Origin: Prescottella agglutinans
GTDB taxonomy: Bacteria > Actinomycetota > Actinomycetes > Mycobacteriales > Mycobacteriaceae
Length of the DNA: 64,000 nucleotides
Direction: 5' to 3'
Assembly (NCBI RefSeq): GCF_004011865.1
Contig: NZ_RKLP01000001.1
Location: 784,313 to 848,312, forward strand
A program made the translations under genes and the position numbers. The notes below the pieces were generated by a model. That model saw nothing but the letters and a program-made list of their open reading frames with translations, was not told the origin of the DNA and did not search any database. Below are positions 18,883 through 27,690 of the stretch, in pieces; position 1 is the first letter of the stretch, and each line of letters starts with the position of its first letter.

Positions 18883-21282
18883 ATGTCCGCGCCGACGCAG
18901 CAGACGACCGCCACCGTGCCCACCGGTGGTTGCCCGGTCGACCACCATGGCTACGAACCGTTCGACATGAACGACCCGTTCTCGGCCTACGCCCGCCTCC
19001 GTGCGACCGAACCCGTCATGTTCGACGAGCGGATCGGCTGCTGGGTGGTCACCCGCTACGAGGACATCAAGGCCGTCTTCGACAACTGGGAGGTCTTCAG
19101 CAGCGAGAACGCGCAGGCTCCGGTCCGGGAACGAGGGCCGCAGGCGAAGAAGATCATGAACGACGGCGGGTTCACCGCCTACTCGGGCCTGTCCGCCCGC
19201 CGGCCACCGGAGCACACCCGGATCCGCAAGGCGACCTCGAAGGCGTTCACTCCGCGCCGCTACAAGGCACTCGAACCGTTCATCCGCGCGAACGTCGACA
19301 AGCAGTTGCGGGCCCTGCTCGCGCACGAGGACCGCCGCGGCGACCTGCTGCGCGACCTCGCCTACGACGTACCGACCGTGACGATCCTGACGCTGATCGG
19401 TGCCGACGCGAGCCAGGTCGACCAGTACAAGCGCTGGTCCGACTCCCGCGCCGCGATGACGTGGGGAAACCTGAGCGACGAGCAGCAGATTCCGCACGCG
19501 CACAACCTGGTCGAGTACTGGCAGGAGTGCCTGCGGTTGGTGGCCCACGCCCACACGCACGGCGGCGACAACCTCGTCGCCGACCTGGTGCGCGCCCAGC
19601 AGGAGGGCACGGAGATCACCGACCACGAGATCGCGTCGGTCTGCTACAGCCTGCTGTTCGCCGGGCACGAGACGACCACGACGCTGATCTCCAACACGCT
19701 GCGCCTGCTGCTGGCCCACCGGGATCAGTGGGAGGCGCTGCGGGAGGATCCCAAGAAGATTCCGAAGGCCGTCGAAGAGGTGCTGCGCTACTCCCCCTCG
19801 ATCGTCGCCTGGCGCCGAAAGGCACTCGAGGACACGATGATCGGAGAAACCGCGATCTCGGCTGGAGCCGAGATCCTGTTGGTGATGGGCTCCGCCAACC
19901 GGGACGAGTCACAGTTCGCCGATCCCGAGAGCTTCGACATCACCCGCGACAACGCGCGCGAGCACCTCGCCTTCGGCTTCGGCCTGCACTACTGCCTGGG
20001 CAACATGCTCGCCAAGCTCCAGACCCGCATCGTCGTCGAGGAGGTGCTGAAGACGGCCCCGTTCCTCGAACTCGTCGATCCCGACGCGATCACCTTCGGT
20101 GAGAACCTGTCGTTCCGCGCCCCGACAGCGGTGCCGGTGCGGTGGGACGCGCCCGGCGACAGCGCGGCCGACACGGAGGGCACCATCGAGACCGGGGCGG
20201 CCCGGTACATCCAGTTCTTCGACAGCCCACACGAGCCGCAGCACGATCAGTTGGGCGGCAAGTGCGCCTCGCTGGTGTCGCTGACGGCGGCCGGCATGCC
20301 GGTGCCGCCCGGCTTCGCGCTCACCACGATGCTCTACGACGACTTCATCGCGTCGGCCGGCATCGCCGACGAGATCCGTGAGCTGCTCGCGGGCCTCGAT
20401 CCGGAGGACGTCACCGGCGTTGACGCGGTCTCCGCGCGGATCCGGGACGCGATCACCTCGCGCCCCGTCCCGGAACCGCTGCGACACTTGACGATCGAGG
20501 CGTACGAGCGGCTGCAGTCGCGGTTCGACCACCCCGTGCCGGTGGCGGTACGCTCGTCCGCGACCGCCGAGGACCTGCCCGACGCCAGCTTCGCCGGCCA
20601 GCAGGACACGTACCTGTGGCTCAACGGGATCGACGAGGTGCTCGAGCACATCCGGCGCTGCTGGGCATCGCTCTACACCAGCCGCGCGATCACGTACCGG
20701 CTGAAGAACAACATCCCGGACGCCGGGCTCTCGATGGCCGTCGCGGTCCAGAAGATGGTCAGCGCCAAGGTCGCCGGCGTCGCTATGACGATGGACCCCA
20801 CCAACGGGGACCGCTCGAAGATCACCGTCGACGCGTCGTACGGTGTCGGCGAGATGGTGGTCTCCGGTCAGGTCACCCCGGACAACATCGTGCTCGACAA
20901 GGTGATGCTGACCGTGGTGTCCGAGACGATCGGCGACAAGCACGCCGAACTGATCCCCGATCCGGTCTCGCACCGCCTCGTCGAGCGTGAGGTCGACGCC
21001 GACCGCCGCACCTGCCGCAGCCTGAGCGACGACGAACTGCAGGCCGTCGCCGCGATCGCCAAGCGCGCCGAGAAGCACTACGGATGCCCCCAGGACATCG
21101 AGTGGGCCCTCGACGCCGATCTCCCGGACGGCGAGAACCTCCTGCTGCTGCAGTCCCGCCCCGAAACCGTCTGGTCCGCAAAACCCGCGCAGGACAAAGC
21201 AACCGAGACCACCGCACCTGCACGGCGGACCTTCGACATGAGCTCGATCAGCCGAGCCATGACCAAGCCACACTCCGCCTGA
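18883..21282 (+). CDS. Fusion protein: cytochrome P450 plus PEP-synthase-type ATP-binding domain
   Basis: One unbroken 799-residue frame. Residues 1-420 are a complete bacterial P450: I-helix AGHET at 260-264, ExxR at E299-R302, and the haem loop FGFGLHYCLG with the Cys thiolate at C371. Residues 422-440 are a Gly/Ala/Asp/Glu/Thr-rich linker. Residues 441-765 are a PPDK/PEP-synthase N-terminal ATP-grasp-like domain: LGGKCASL, GMPVPPGFALTT, VAVRSSATAEDLPDASFAGQQ, MTMDPTNG and LLLLQSRPE. The phosphohistidine domain needed to finish phosphoryl transfer is on the next gene. By analogy with CreHI and CreJ of C. glutamicum it should phosphorylate a phenol, jointly with the partner, and hydroxylate the alkyl chain of the phosphate ester. 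The fusion itself is observed; the substrate is inferred. Confidence 0.9.
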   Translation: MSAPTQQTTATVPTGGCPVDHHGYEPFDMNDPFSAYARLRATEPVMFDERIGCWVVTRYEDIKAVFDNWEVFSSENAQAPVRERGPQAKKIMNDGGFTAYSGLSARRPPEHTRIRKATSKAFTPRRYKALEPFIRANVDKQLRALLAHEDRRGDLLRDLAYDVPTVTILTLIGADASQVDQYKRWSDSRAAMTWGNLSDEQQIPHAHNLVEYWQECLRLVAHAHTHGGDNLVADLVRAQQEGTEITDHEIASVCYSLLFAGHETTTTLISNTLRLLLAHRDQWEALREDPKKIPKAVEEVLRYSPSIVAWRRKALEDTMIGETAISAGAEILLVMGSANRDESQFADPESFDITRDNAREHLAFGFGLHYCLGNMLAKLQTRIVVEEVLKTAPFLELVDPDAITFGENLSFRAPTAVPVRWDAPGDSAADTEGTIETGAARYIQFFDSPHEPQHDQLGGKCASLVSLTAAGMPVPPGFALTTMLYDDFIASAGIADEIRELLAGLDPEDVTGVDAVSARIRDAITSRPVPEPLRHLTIEAYERLQSRFDHPVPVAVRSSATAEDLPDASFAGQQDTYLWLNGIDEVLEHIRRCWASLYTSRAITYRLKNNIPDAGLSMAVAVQKMVSAKVAGVAMTMDPTNGDRSKITVDASYGVGEMVVSGQVTPDNIVLDKVMLTVVSETIGDKHAELIPDPVSHRLVEREVDADRRTCRSLSDDELQAVAAIAKRAEKHYGCPQDIEWALDADLPDGENLLLLQSRPETVWSAKPAQDKATETTAPARRTFDMSSISRAMTKPHSA

Positions 21283-21350
21283 TCCGACCGCGCACTTCGC
21301 ATACACATCCAGCACCCACCCCGCACTGCTTTCCTTCCAGAGGAACTCCC

Positions 21351-23165
21351 ATGACGATGAAGTCCTTTCCGAGCCCCTTCGACCTCGAGACGCCCGCCGG
21401 CGCCGAGGGCTGGCAGGAGCTCTACCCGTACAACATGGTCTTCCAGCCGAACCGCCAGGACGTCGACGACGCCAAGTTCTGGTTCTGCGACAGCCAGCAC
21501 TGGCCCACCGTGTTCAAGCCGTTCGAGACCATCGGTGGTGAATTCGCCGTCAAGTGCCTGGGCCAGTACAACACCCGGCACCTGCTGATCCCGAACTCCA
21601 ACGGCATCGAGTTCAAGATGCACCTCGGCTACCTGTACATGTCGCCGATCCCCGCGCCCGAGGAGGAGTTCGACACCCGCGCGCCGCTGTTCGAGGAGCG
21701 CGCCGCGTACTACTACCAGAACTGGGATTCGCTGCTCGAGAAGTGGCACAAGAAGGTTCGCCAGACGATCGACGAGATGAACGCGCTGTCGTTCGCGAAG
21801 CTGCCCGACATGGTGTCGATCGAGGACATCCGCTCGGGCACCGCCAAGGACGGCACCGAGGTTCTGCTCGAGAACTACGACCGGCTGATCCAGCTCTGCT
21901 ACCAGAACTGGCAGTACCACTTCGAGTTCCTCAACCTCGGGTACATCGCATACCTCGACTTCTTCGGCTTCTGCAAGGAGGTGTTCCCGAACATCCCCGA
22001 CCAGTCGATCGCGACGATGGTGCAGGGCGTCGACATGGAGCTGTTCCGGCCCGACGACGAGCTCAAGCACCTCGCGAAGCTGGCGGTGGAGCTCGGGCTG
22101 ACCGGGTTGTTCGGCGACACCGACGACCCGGCCGGAACCCTGGCCCGGATCGCGGCGGCACCGAACGGCGCCGCGTGGATCGCCCAGTACGAGGGCGCCC
22201 AGGATCCATGGTTCAACTTCACGGTCGGCAACGGCTTCTACGGCCACGACAAGTACTGGATCGAGCACCAGGAACTCCCACTGGGGTACATCGCCGACTA
22301 CATCCGGCGCCTCGGTGAGGGACAGGAGATCATGCGCCCGGTGGCCGAACTGGCCGCCGAACGCGACCGGATCGCCGAGGAGTACCGCGACCTGCTCGAC
22401 GACGACACGCGAGAGTCGTTCGACGCCAAGCTCGGTCTGGCCCGCACCGCGTACCCGTACGTCGAGAACCACAACTTCTACATCGAGCACTGGACGATGG
22501 GCGTCTTCTGGCGCAAGGTCCGGGAGCTCTCCCGGATGCTGCACGAGGAGGGTTTCTGGCCCGAGCAGGACGACCTGCTGTACCTCAAGCGCGGCGAGGT
22601 GCGCGAAGCCCTGTTCGACCTCGCCACCGCGTGGGCCGTCGGCGCCGAGCCGACCGGACCGCACTACTGGCCCGCCGAGATCGAGCGCCGTCGAGGCATC
22701 ATCGACGCGCTGAAGTCCCGCCGCCCCGAGCCGGCACTCAACACTCCCCCGGAGTTCATCACCGAGCCGTTCACGAGCATGCTGTACGGCATCACCACCG
22801 AGCAGGTCCAGCAGTGGCTCAGCGACGACGAGCAGTCCGGCGACAATCTCCGCGGCATGGCCGCGTCGCCGGGTGTCGTGGAGGGCGTCGCCCGCGTCGT
22901 CACCAGCTCCGACGAGCTGTCGCTGGTCCAGGACGGCGAGATCCTCGTCGCGCCGGTGACGGCTCCGTCCTGGGGCCCGATCTTCGGGAAGATCAAGGCG
23001 ACGGTGACCGACATCGGCGGCATGATGAGCCACGCCGCGATCGTGTGCCGCGAGTACGGTCTGCCGGCCGTGACCGGCACCGGCTCCGCGTCGACCCAGA
23101 TCCGGACCGGGCAGCGTCTGCACGTCGACGGCACCAAGGGTGTCGTCACGATCCTGGGCGAGTGA
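21351..23165 (+). CDS. PEP-utilising swivel-domain protein, partner of the kinase (CreHI / phenylphosphate synthase PpsA type)
   Basis: 604 residues from ATG at 21351 with AGAGGA upstream. The last ~90 residues are the PEP-utilising mobile domain, with the phosphohistidine H561 in GGMMSHAAIVCREYG. The long N-terminal part (about 1-510) is mostly helical and rich in Trp and Tyr; it resembles the acceptor-binding part of phenylphosphate synthase or rifampin phosphotransferase. There is no ATP-grasp domain, so it must work with the ATP domain fused to the P450 next door. Expected role: H561 is phosphorylated from ATP and passes the phosphate to a phenolic hydroxyl. The gap to the fusion gene is 68 bases. 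Confidence 0.88.
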   Translation: MTMKSFPSPFDLETPAGAEGWQELYPYNMVFQPNRQDVDDAKFWFCDSQHWPTVFKPFETIGGEFAVKCLGQYNTRHLLIPNSNGIEFKMHLGYLYMSPIPAPEEEFDTRAPLFEERAAYYYQNWDSLLEKWHKKVRQTIDEMNALSFAKLPDMVSIEDIRSGTAKDGTEVLLENYDRLIQLCYQNWQYHFEFLNLGYIAYLDFFGFCKEVFPNIPDQSIATMVQGVDMELFRPDDELKHLAKLAVELGLTGLFGDTDDPAGTLARIAAAPNGAAWIAQYEGAQDPWFNFTVGNGFYGHDKYWIEHQELPLGYIADYIRRLGEGQEIMRPVAELAAERDRIAEEYRDLLDDDTRESFDAKLGLARTAYPYVENHNFYIEHWTMGVFWRKVRELSRMLHEEGFWPEQDDLLYLKRGEVREALFDLATAWAVGAEPTGPHYWPAEIERRRGIIDALKSRRPEPALNTPPEFITEPFTSMLYGITTEQVQQWLSDDEQSGDNLRGMAASPGVVEGVARVVTSSDELSLVQDGEILVAPVTAPSWGPIFGKIKATVTDIGGMMSHAAIVCREYGLPAVTGTGSASTQIRTGQRLHVDGTKGVVTILGE

Positions 23166-23166
23166 G

Positions 23167-23904
23167 ATGAGAACCGTTCTGATCACCGGTGGCGCCGGCG
23201 GACTCGGCCGCGCGTTCGCCCAGGGATTCGCCGACCGCGGCTACCGTGTGGCCGTCGCCGACATCGACGCCGCCGGCGCAGAGGAGACCGCAGGACTGCT
23301 GCGCGAGAGCGCCGCCGAGGCGATGTCGCTGGCGGTGGACGTGACCTCGATGGAATCCACCGACGCGATGGCGGCCGCGGTCGCCGAGTTCGGCGGCGGC
23401 CACATCGACGTCCTCGTCAACAACGCGGCGATCTACGCCGGCGTCACCCGGTCCCCCTTCGAGGAGATCGACCCGGATGAATGGGACCGCGTCATGGCGG
23501 TGAACCTCAAGGGACCGTGGATGTGCGCGCGGGCCTGCAGCCGGTACCTCGCGGAGGGCGGATCGGTCGTGAACCTCTCCTCCGCAACAATTCTCAGCGG
23601 ATCGGCGCACTGGATGCACTACGTGGCATCGAAGGGCGGCGTCGTCGCACTGACCCGGGTGATGGCCAAGGAATTGGGTGCACGGTCGATCACCGTCAAC
23701 GCGATCGCGCCCGGCTTCACCCTCACCGAGGCGAGCTACGGACTGATGGAACAAGCCGAGACCTACGGCGTCGACCGCGGCGCGATCAAGCGGGCCAGCC
23801 GGCCCGACGACATCGTCGGCGCCGCACTGTTCCTGGCCGGTCCGGACAGCAAGTACATCACCGGCCAGACCCTCGTCGTCGACGGCGGCCGACAGTTCAT
23901 CTAG
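23167..23904 (+). CDS. Short-chain dehydrogenase, probable aryl alcohol dehydrogenase
   Basis: 245 residues starting one base after the swivel-domain gene's stop. It has a full SDR set: ITGGAGGLGRAFA, NNAAIYAG, the Ser region NLSSATILSG, YVASK and the C-terminal ITGQTLVVDGG. Within the operon it is the natural candidate for oxidising the hydroxyalkyl product of the P450 to an aldehyde or ketone, parallel to the alcohol dehydrogenase CreC of C. glutamicum. I infer the parallel from context only; whether it acts on the phosphorylated or free alcohol is unknown. Confidence 0.88.
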   Translation: MRTVLITGGAGGLGRAFAQGFADRGYRVAVADIDAAGAEETAGLLRESAAEAMSLAVDVTSMESTDAMAAAVAEFGGGHIDVLVNNAAIYAGVTRSPFEEIDPDEWDRVMAVNLKGPWMCARACSRYLAEGGSVVNLSSATILSGSAHWMHYVASKGGVVALTRVMAKELGARSITVNAIAPGFTLTEASYGLMEQAETYGVDRGAIKRASRPDDIVGAALFLAGPDSKYITGQTLVVDGGRQFI

Positions 23905-23915
23905 GAGGCGCAGCG

Positions 23916-24236
23916 ATGCCCACAGTCACCTACACCGATCACGACGGCAACACCCGCGTCGTCGAAGGCAGCGTCGGCGATTCCGTCATGGAGGTCGCGA
24001 TGCGCAACGGAGTCGCCGGAATCGTCGCCGAGTGCGGAGGCTCGCTGTCGTGCGCGACGTGCCATGTCTTCGTCCGACCGGACCAGTTCGAAGGCCTGTC
24101 GGCGATGGACGACATGGAAGACGAGATGCTCTACGGCACGGCCGTGGACCGGCAGGACAACTCCAGGCTGTCCTGCCAGGTCAAGCTCACGGACGGCATG
24201 GACCTGCACGTGCACACACCGGAAACGCAGGTGTGA
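23916..24236 (+). CDS. [2Fe-2S] ferredoxin of the P450 system
   Basis: 106 residues, adrenodoxin/putidaredoxin type. Cluster ligands are C40, C46, C49 and C87 (CGGSLSCATC, then LSCQV), with the acidic helix MDDMEDEM between that is used for partner docking in this family. It has an AGGAG site 7-10 bases before the ATG. It should carry electrons from the reductase encoded next to it to the P450 domain of the fusion protein, as in the CreJEF class I system. It is quite different from the Rieske ferredoxin at 4758-5108. Confidence 0.94.
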   Translation: MPTVTYTDHDGNTRVVEGSVGDSVMEVAMRNGVAGIVAECGGSLSCATCHVFVRPDQFEGLSAMDDMEDEMLYGTAVDRQDNSRLSCQVKLTDGMDLHVHTPETQV

Positions 24237-24238
24237 CG

Positions 24239-25546
24239 ATGACTTCCGACGACTCCGTCGCCGGCGACGGGCTGCTCATCATCGGGTCGAGTCAGGCCGG
24301 CGTCCAGCTGGCCGGCTCGCTCCGCGCCCTCGGGTACGCGCCGCCGATCACCCTGCTGGGCGACGAGAACCACCGCCCCTACCAGCGGCCGGCACTGTCC
24401 AAGGAGTTCCTGCAGGGCCTGGTGTCCGCAGAATCACTGATCTTCCGCAGCGCGGAATACTGGGACGAGCACCGCATCTCGCTGGTCAAGGGTGAACGCA
24501 TCACCAGCGTCGAACGCGGGCCCGACGGGTCGGGCGTCGCCGTCGCGGCGTCCGGCACGAGGTTCCCCTTCGACCGTCTCGCGCTGACCGTCGGGGCCCG
24601 CGCCCGGACGATCGACGTACCCGGCGCCGACCTGGACGGGGTGCTGTACCTGCGCAACGCCGACGACGCGCTCGAACTCCGGCGGCGCATGCCCGACGCC
24701 ACCGACGTCGTCGTCGTCGGCGGCGGCTTCATCGGAATCGAGGCAGCCGCGAGCGCGCTGAAGATGGGCCGGAACGCGACCGTACTCGAGGCCGGGCCGC
24801 GCCTGGTCGGCCGGGCCGTCGGGCCGGAGACGTCGGAGCATCTCCTCGCGGCGCACCGCGAGCGAGGGATGCGAATCGACTTGGACGCCAAGGTGACCCG
24901 GATCGTCGGCGCGGACGGCACGGTGACGGGCGTCGAGCTGGCCGACGGGCGCGTCCTGCCCGCTCAGATCGTGCTCGTCGGCATCGGCGTCGCACCGAAT
25001 GTCGAACTGGCGCAGTCGATGGGGCTCGTCTGCGACGACGGCGTCCGTGTCGACGAGTACGCGCTGGCCTCCGACGGCACCACGGTCGCCGTGGGTGACT
25101 GCGCGAACATGCCCAACCCCGTGCCGGGCGCGGACCCGGGCGACCGGATCCGGGTCGAGAGCGTCAACAATGCGATCGAGCACGCCAAGATCGCCGCCTA
25201 CTCCCTGACCGGGCGCCGCACCGAATACACCAGCATTCCGTGGTTCTGGTCGAACCAGGGGGATCTGAAACTGCAGATCGCGGGGCTCTCGACCGGATAC
25301 GACACCACGGTCGTGCGCCGGGACGACGCGAAGGGCAAGTACACGGTCCTGTACTACCGCGGCGGACGCGTCGTCGCCGCCGACTGCGTGAACAATCCGA
25401 TCGACTTCATGGCCGTCCGGAGCGCACTGGCGAAGGGCGCCCACATCCCCGCCGATCTCGCGGCCGACCCCGCGACGGCCCTCAAGACCATCACCACCGA
25501 GAGCGCCGACGTCCTCTCGGCTTCGACTCCACCCGAATCGAGGTAG
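24239..25546 (+). CDS. Ferredoxin reductase of the P450 system
   Basis: 435 residues of the putidaredoxin reductase type. The N-terminal FAD loop reads IIGSSQAGVQLA, where GSSQAG replaces the usual GxGxxG but is common in this subfamily. The NADH site VVVVGGGFIGIEAAAS and the FAD motif TVAVGDCANMP are clear. The C-terminal region has the WFWSNQGDLKLQIAG block typical of P450 and dioxygenase reductases. ATG overlaps the end of the ferredoxin gene closely (2-base gap). It supplies NADH electrons to the [2Fe-2S] ferredoxin. Confidence 0.93.
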   Translation: MTSDDSVAGDGLLIIGSSQAGVQLAGSLRALGYAPPITLLGDENHRPYQRPALSKEFLQGLVSAESLIFRSAEYWDEHRISLVKGERITSVERGPDGSGVAVAASGTRFPFDRLALTVGARARTIDVPGADLDGVLYLRNADDALELRRRMPDATDVVVVGGGFIGIEAAASALKMGRNATVLEAGPRLVGRAVGPETSEHLLAAHRERGMRIDLDAKVTRIVGADGTVTGVELADGRVLPAQIVLVGIGVAPNVELAQSMGLVCDDGVRVDEYALASDGTTVAVGDCANMPNPVPGADPGDRIRVESVNNAIEHAKIAAYSLTGRRTEYTSIPWFWSNQGDLKLQIAGLSTGYDTTVVRRDDAKGKYTVLYYRGGRVVAADCVNNPIDFMAVRSALAKGAHIPADLAADPATALKTITTESADVLSASTPPESR

Positions 25547-25552
25547 CGCACG

Positions 25553-26200
25553 ATGCGTACCCCCACCGCCCTTCCCGTCGACACGTCGCCGCTCGTCGTG
25601 GCGCCCGATGCCGGCACCGACCTGGATCCGATCTGGAAATCGGTGGTCCCCGAGTCCCGAGCCCGCGGGAACGACATCCACCTGCCGACGTCGTTCGCGT
25701 ACGCCGAGCGACTGTGCGACAGCTACCCGGAGGCCGACGCGCTCCTCGTCCGCGTCTCGATCCTGTTGCACGACACCGGATGGGGACGTGTCGACGAATC
25801 GCGGATCCTGTCGGAGGGCTTCAGTGGCGACTGGCGCAGGGCCGCGATCCGCTACGAGCACGAGCGCCAGGGCTGCATCATCGCGCGCGAGGTGCTGCCG
25901 CCGCTCGGGTACGACGACGAGTTCGTCGAGCGCGTCTGCGAGATCATCGACGGCCACGACACGCGCGCCGACGCGAAGTCCCTCGAGGACGAACTCGTGC
26001 GCGACGCCGATCGGCTGTGGCGCTTCGCACCCGTCGGTATCGCACTCGCCTCGTCCTGGTTCGAGATGACGCCCTCGGTGTACTGCGACCGGCTCGAGAG
26101 CGAGATCCTGCCCGAACTGAAGACCGAAGCCGGATATCGGATCGCCGTCGCGGATCTCGATCGGTCCCGCGCCCTGTTGAAGACGGATGTGCTGCGATGA
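25553..26200 (+). CDS. HD-domain phosphohydrolase, second copy
   Basis: 215 residues. It shares the full metal-site pattern with the protein at 18176-18880: H43, H73-D74 (LLHDTGWG), H103 (YEHERQG), H135-D136 (IIDGHDTR) and D151 (RDADRLWR). Clear shared blocks (LLHDxGW, IIDGHDxR, DADxLWR, WF) show the two are paralogues, but they have drifted far apart. It starts 6 bases after the reductase gene and overlaps the aldehyde dehydrogenase by four bases. It may dephosphorylate a later, more oxidised intermediate than the first copy. Confidence 0.85.
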   Translation: MRTPTALPVDTSPLVVAPDAGTDLDPIWKSVVPESRARGNDIHLPTSFAYAERLCDSYPEADALLVRVSILLHDTGWGRVDESRILSEGFSGDWRRAAIRYEHERQGCIIAREVLPPLGYDDEFVERVCEIIDGHDTRADAKSLEDELVRDADRLWRFAPVGIALASSWFEMTPSVYCDRLESEILPELKTEAGYRIAVADLDRSRALLKTDVLR

Positions 26201-27690
26201 CGGGTACGGCACCCAGCCGGGACGGGCTCGAGCTTCCCTACACACACGTCGACGACCTTTTTGTCGACGGCACCTGGGTCGCGTCCACGGGCGGCGAGCG
26301 CATCGACGTCGTCGACCCCGCCACCGAGGAGGCGTGGGGTTCGGTACCGAACGCCTCCGCCGGCGACGTCGATACGGCGGCCGAAGCCGCCCACCGTGCC
26401 TTCCGCGGCCCGGGCTGGTCGGACCTGCGCCCGTCCGAACGTGCGCAGTATCTACTGCGGATCGCGGACGAGATCGAGAAGCGGGCCGAGCCCATGGCCT
26501 GGACCACCACCCGCGAGAACGGCAGCCCGATCGCCGAGACCTCGGGCAGCGCAGCCAACGCCGCCGGCATCTTCCGCTACTTCGCGTCGCTCGCGCCGTA
26601 CCTCGAGAGCGTCGATGTGCGGCCGTACCCCAACGGCCAGGGAACGACCGCCGTCTTCCGCGACCCCATCGGCGTCTGCGCTCTCATCGCGCCGTGGAAC
26701 TTTCCGATCAACCTCGTGGTGGCCAAGTTGGCGCCCGCACTGATCGCCGGATGCACAGCGGTGATCAAACCCGCCGAGTCCACGCCGCTGTCGATCCGGT
26801 TCGTCGTCGAGGCCGTCGCGGCCGCCGGGGTGCCCGCCGGGGTCGTGAACCTGGTGACCGGGACAGGCGCCGTCGGCGATCGACTGGTGCGCCATCCCCT
26901 CGTCCGCAAGGTCGCCTTCACCGGGTCGACCGGGGTCGGCCGGAGGATCGCTGCGGCCTGCGGCGAACTGCTGCGGCCGGTCACTCTCGAACTCGGCGGG
27001 AAGTCGCCGGCGATCGTGCTCGAGGACGCCGACCTCGACGCCTTCTCGCAGGTGCTCATCCGTTCCTGCATGCGCAACACCGGCCAGACCTGCTACATCT
27101 CGACGAGGATCCTCGCGCCCGCGTCGCGCTACGACGAGGTGGTCGACACCGTCAGCCGCACCGTGGCCGCGGCACGCCAGGGAGATCCCCTCGACGGCGA
27201 CACCGTCTTCGGGCCGTCGGCGACGAAGGCCCAGTACGACAAGGTCCTCGGGTACATCGACGGTGCCCGGGCGGAGGGAGCCCGGGTCACCACCGGCGGC
27301 GGCCGCGCCGACACCGACCGCGGATACTTCGTCCGGCCCACCGTCTTCGCCGACGTCACCGAGGACATGACGATCGCGCGCGAGGAGGTCTTCGGCCCGG
27401 TCGTGACGATCCTGCGGTACGACACCGTCGACGACGCCCTGCGGATCGCGAACGGCACCGACTTCGGGCTGGGCGGAATCGTCTTCTCCGCCGACGAGGC
27501 GCGGGCCGTCGAGGTCGCGCGGCGCATCGACACCGGATCGGTCGGGATCAACTTCTTCGCCTCCAACCACAGTGCGCCGTTCGGTGGACGCGGAGACTCC
27601 GGACTGGGCGTCGAGTTCGGGATCGAGGGCCTGAACGCCTATCTCACGCCGCAGTCCGTCCACCGCCGGGTAGGCCCGAACGCCAGGTAG
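26197..27690 (+). CDS. NAD(P)-dependent aldehyde dehydrogenase
   Basis: 497 residues, normal ALDH-superfamily length. The cofactor-binding segments APWNFPINL, IKPAESTPL and FTGSTGVGRRI are present, with the catalytic Glu in LELGGKSP and the catalytic Cys in GQTCYIS. ATG overlaps the second HD gene (ATGA). As last gene of the operon it should oxidise the aromatic aldehyde formed from the P450 and dehydrogenase steps to a carboxylic acid such as a hydroxybenzoate, matching the aldehyde dehydrogenase CreG. Exact substrate inferred. Confidence 0.92.
   Translation: MTGTAPSRDGLELPYTHVDDLFVDGTWVASTGGERIDVVDPATEEAWGSVPNASAGDVDTAAEAAHRAFRGPGWSDLRPSERAQYLLRIADEIEKRAEPMAWTTTRENGSPIAETSGSAANAAGIFRYFASLAPYLESVDVRPYPNGQGTTAVFRDPIGVCALIAPWNFPINLVVAKLAPALIAGCTAVIKPAESTPLSIRFVVEAVAAAGVPAGVVNLVTGTGAVGDRLVRHPLVRKVAFTGSTGVGRRIAAACGELLRPVTLELGGKSPAIVLEDADLDAFSQVLIRSCMRNTGQTCYISTRILAPASRYDEVVDTVSRTVAAARQGDPLDGDTVFGPSATKAQYDKVLGYIDGARAEGARVTTGGGRADTDRGYFVRPTVFADVTEDMTIAREEVFGPVVTILRYDTVDDALRIANGTDFGLGGIVFSADEARAVEVARRIDTGSVGINFFASNHSAPFGGRGDSGLGVEFGIEGLNAYLTPQSVHRRVGPNAR

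Noticed and set aside
20140..20210. Possibility that the P450-kinase fusion is an artefact of a lost stop codon or an indel
   Set aside because: The frame and codon pattern stay the same across the junction, and a typical flexible linker joins the domains. No ribosome-binding site or start codon for a separate kinase gene is evident there. I keep resequencing as a refutation test.
21351..23165. Rifampin phosphotransferase (Rph)
   Set aside because: Rph carries the ATP domain, acceptor domain and His domain in one ~860-residue chain. This protein has no ATP domain and lies among P450, phosphatase and dehydrogenase genes, which fits the CreHI/phenylphosphate synthase type better.
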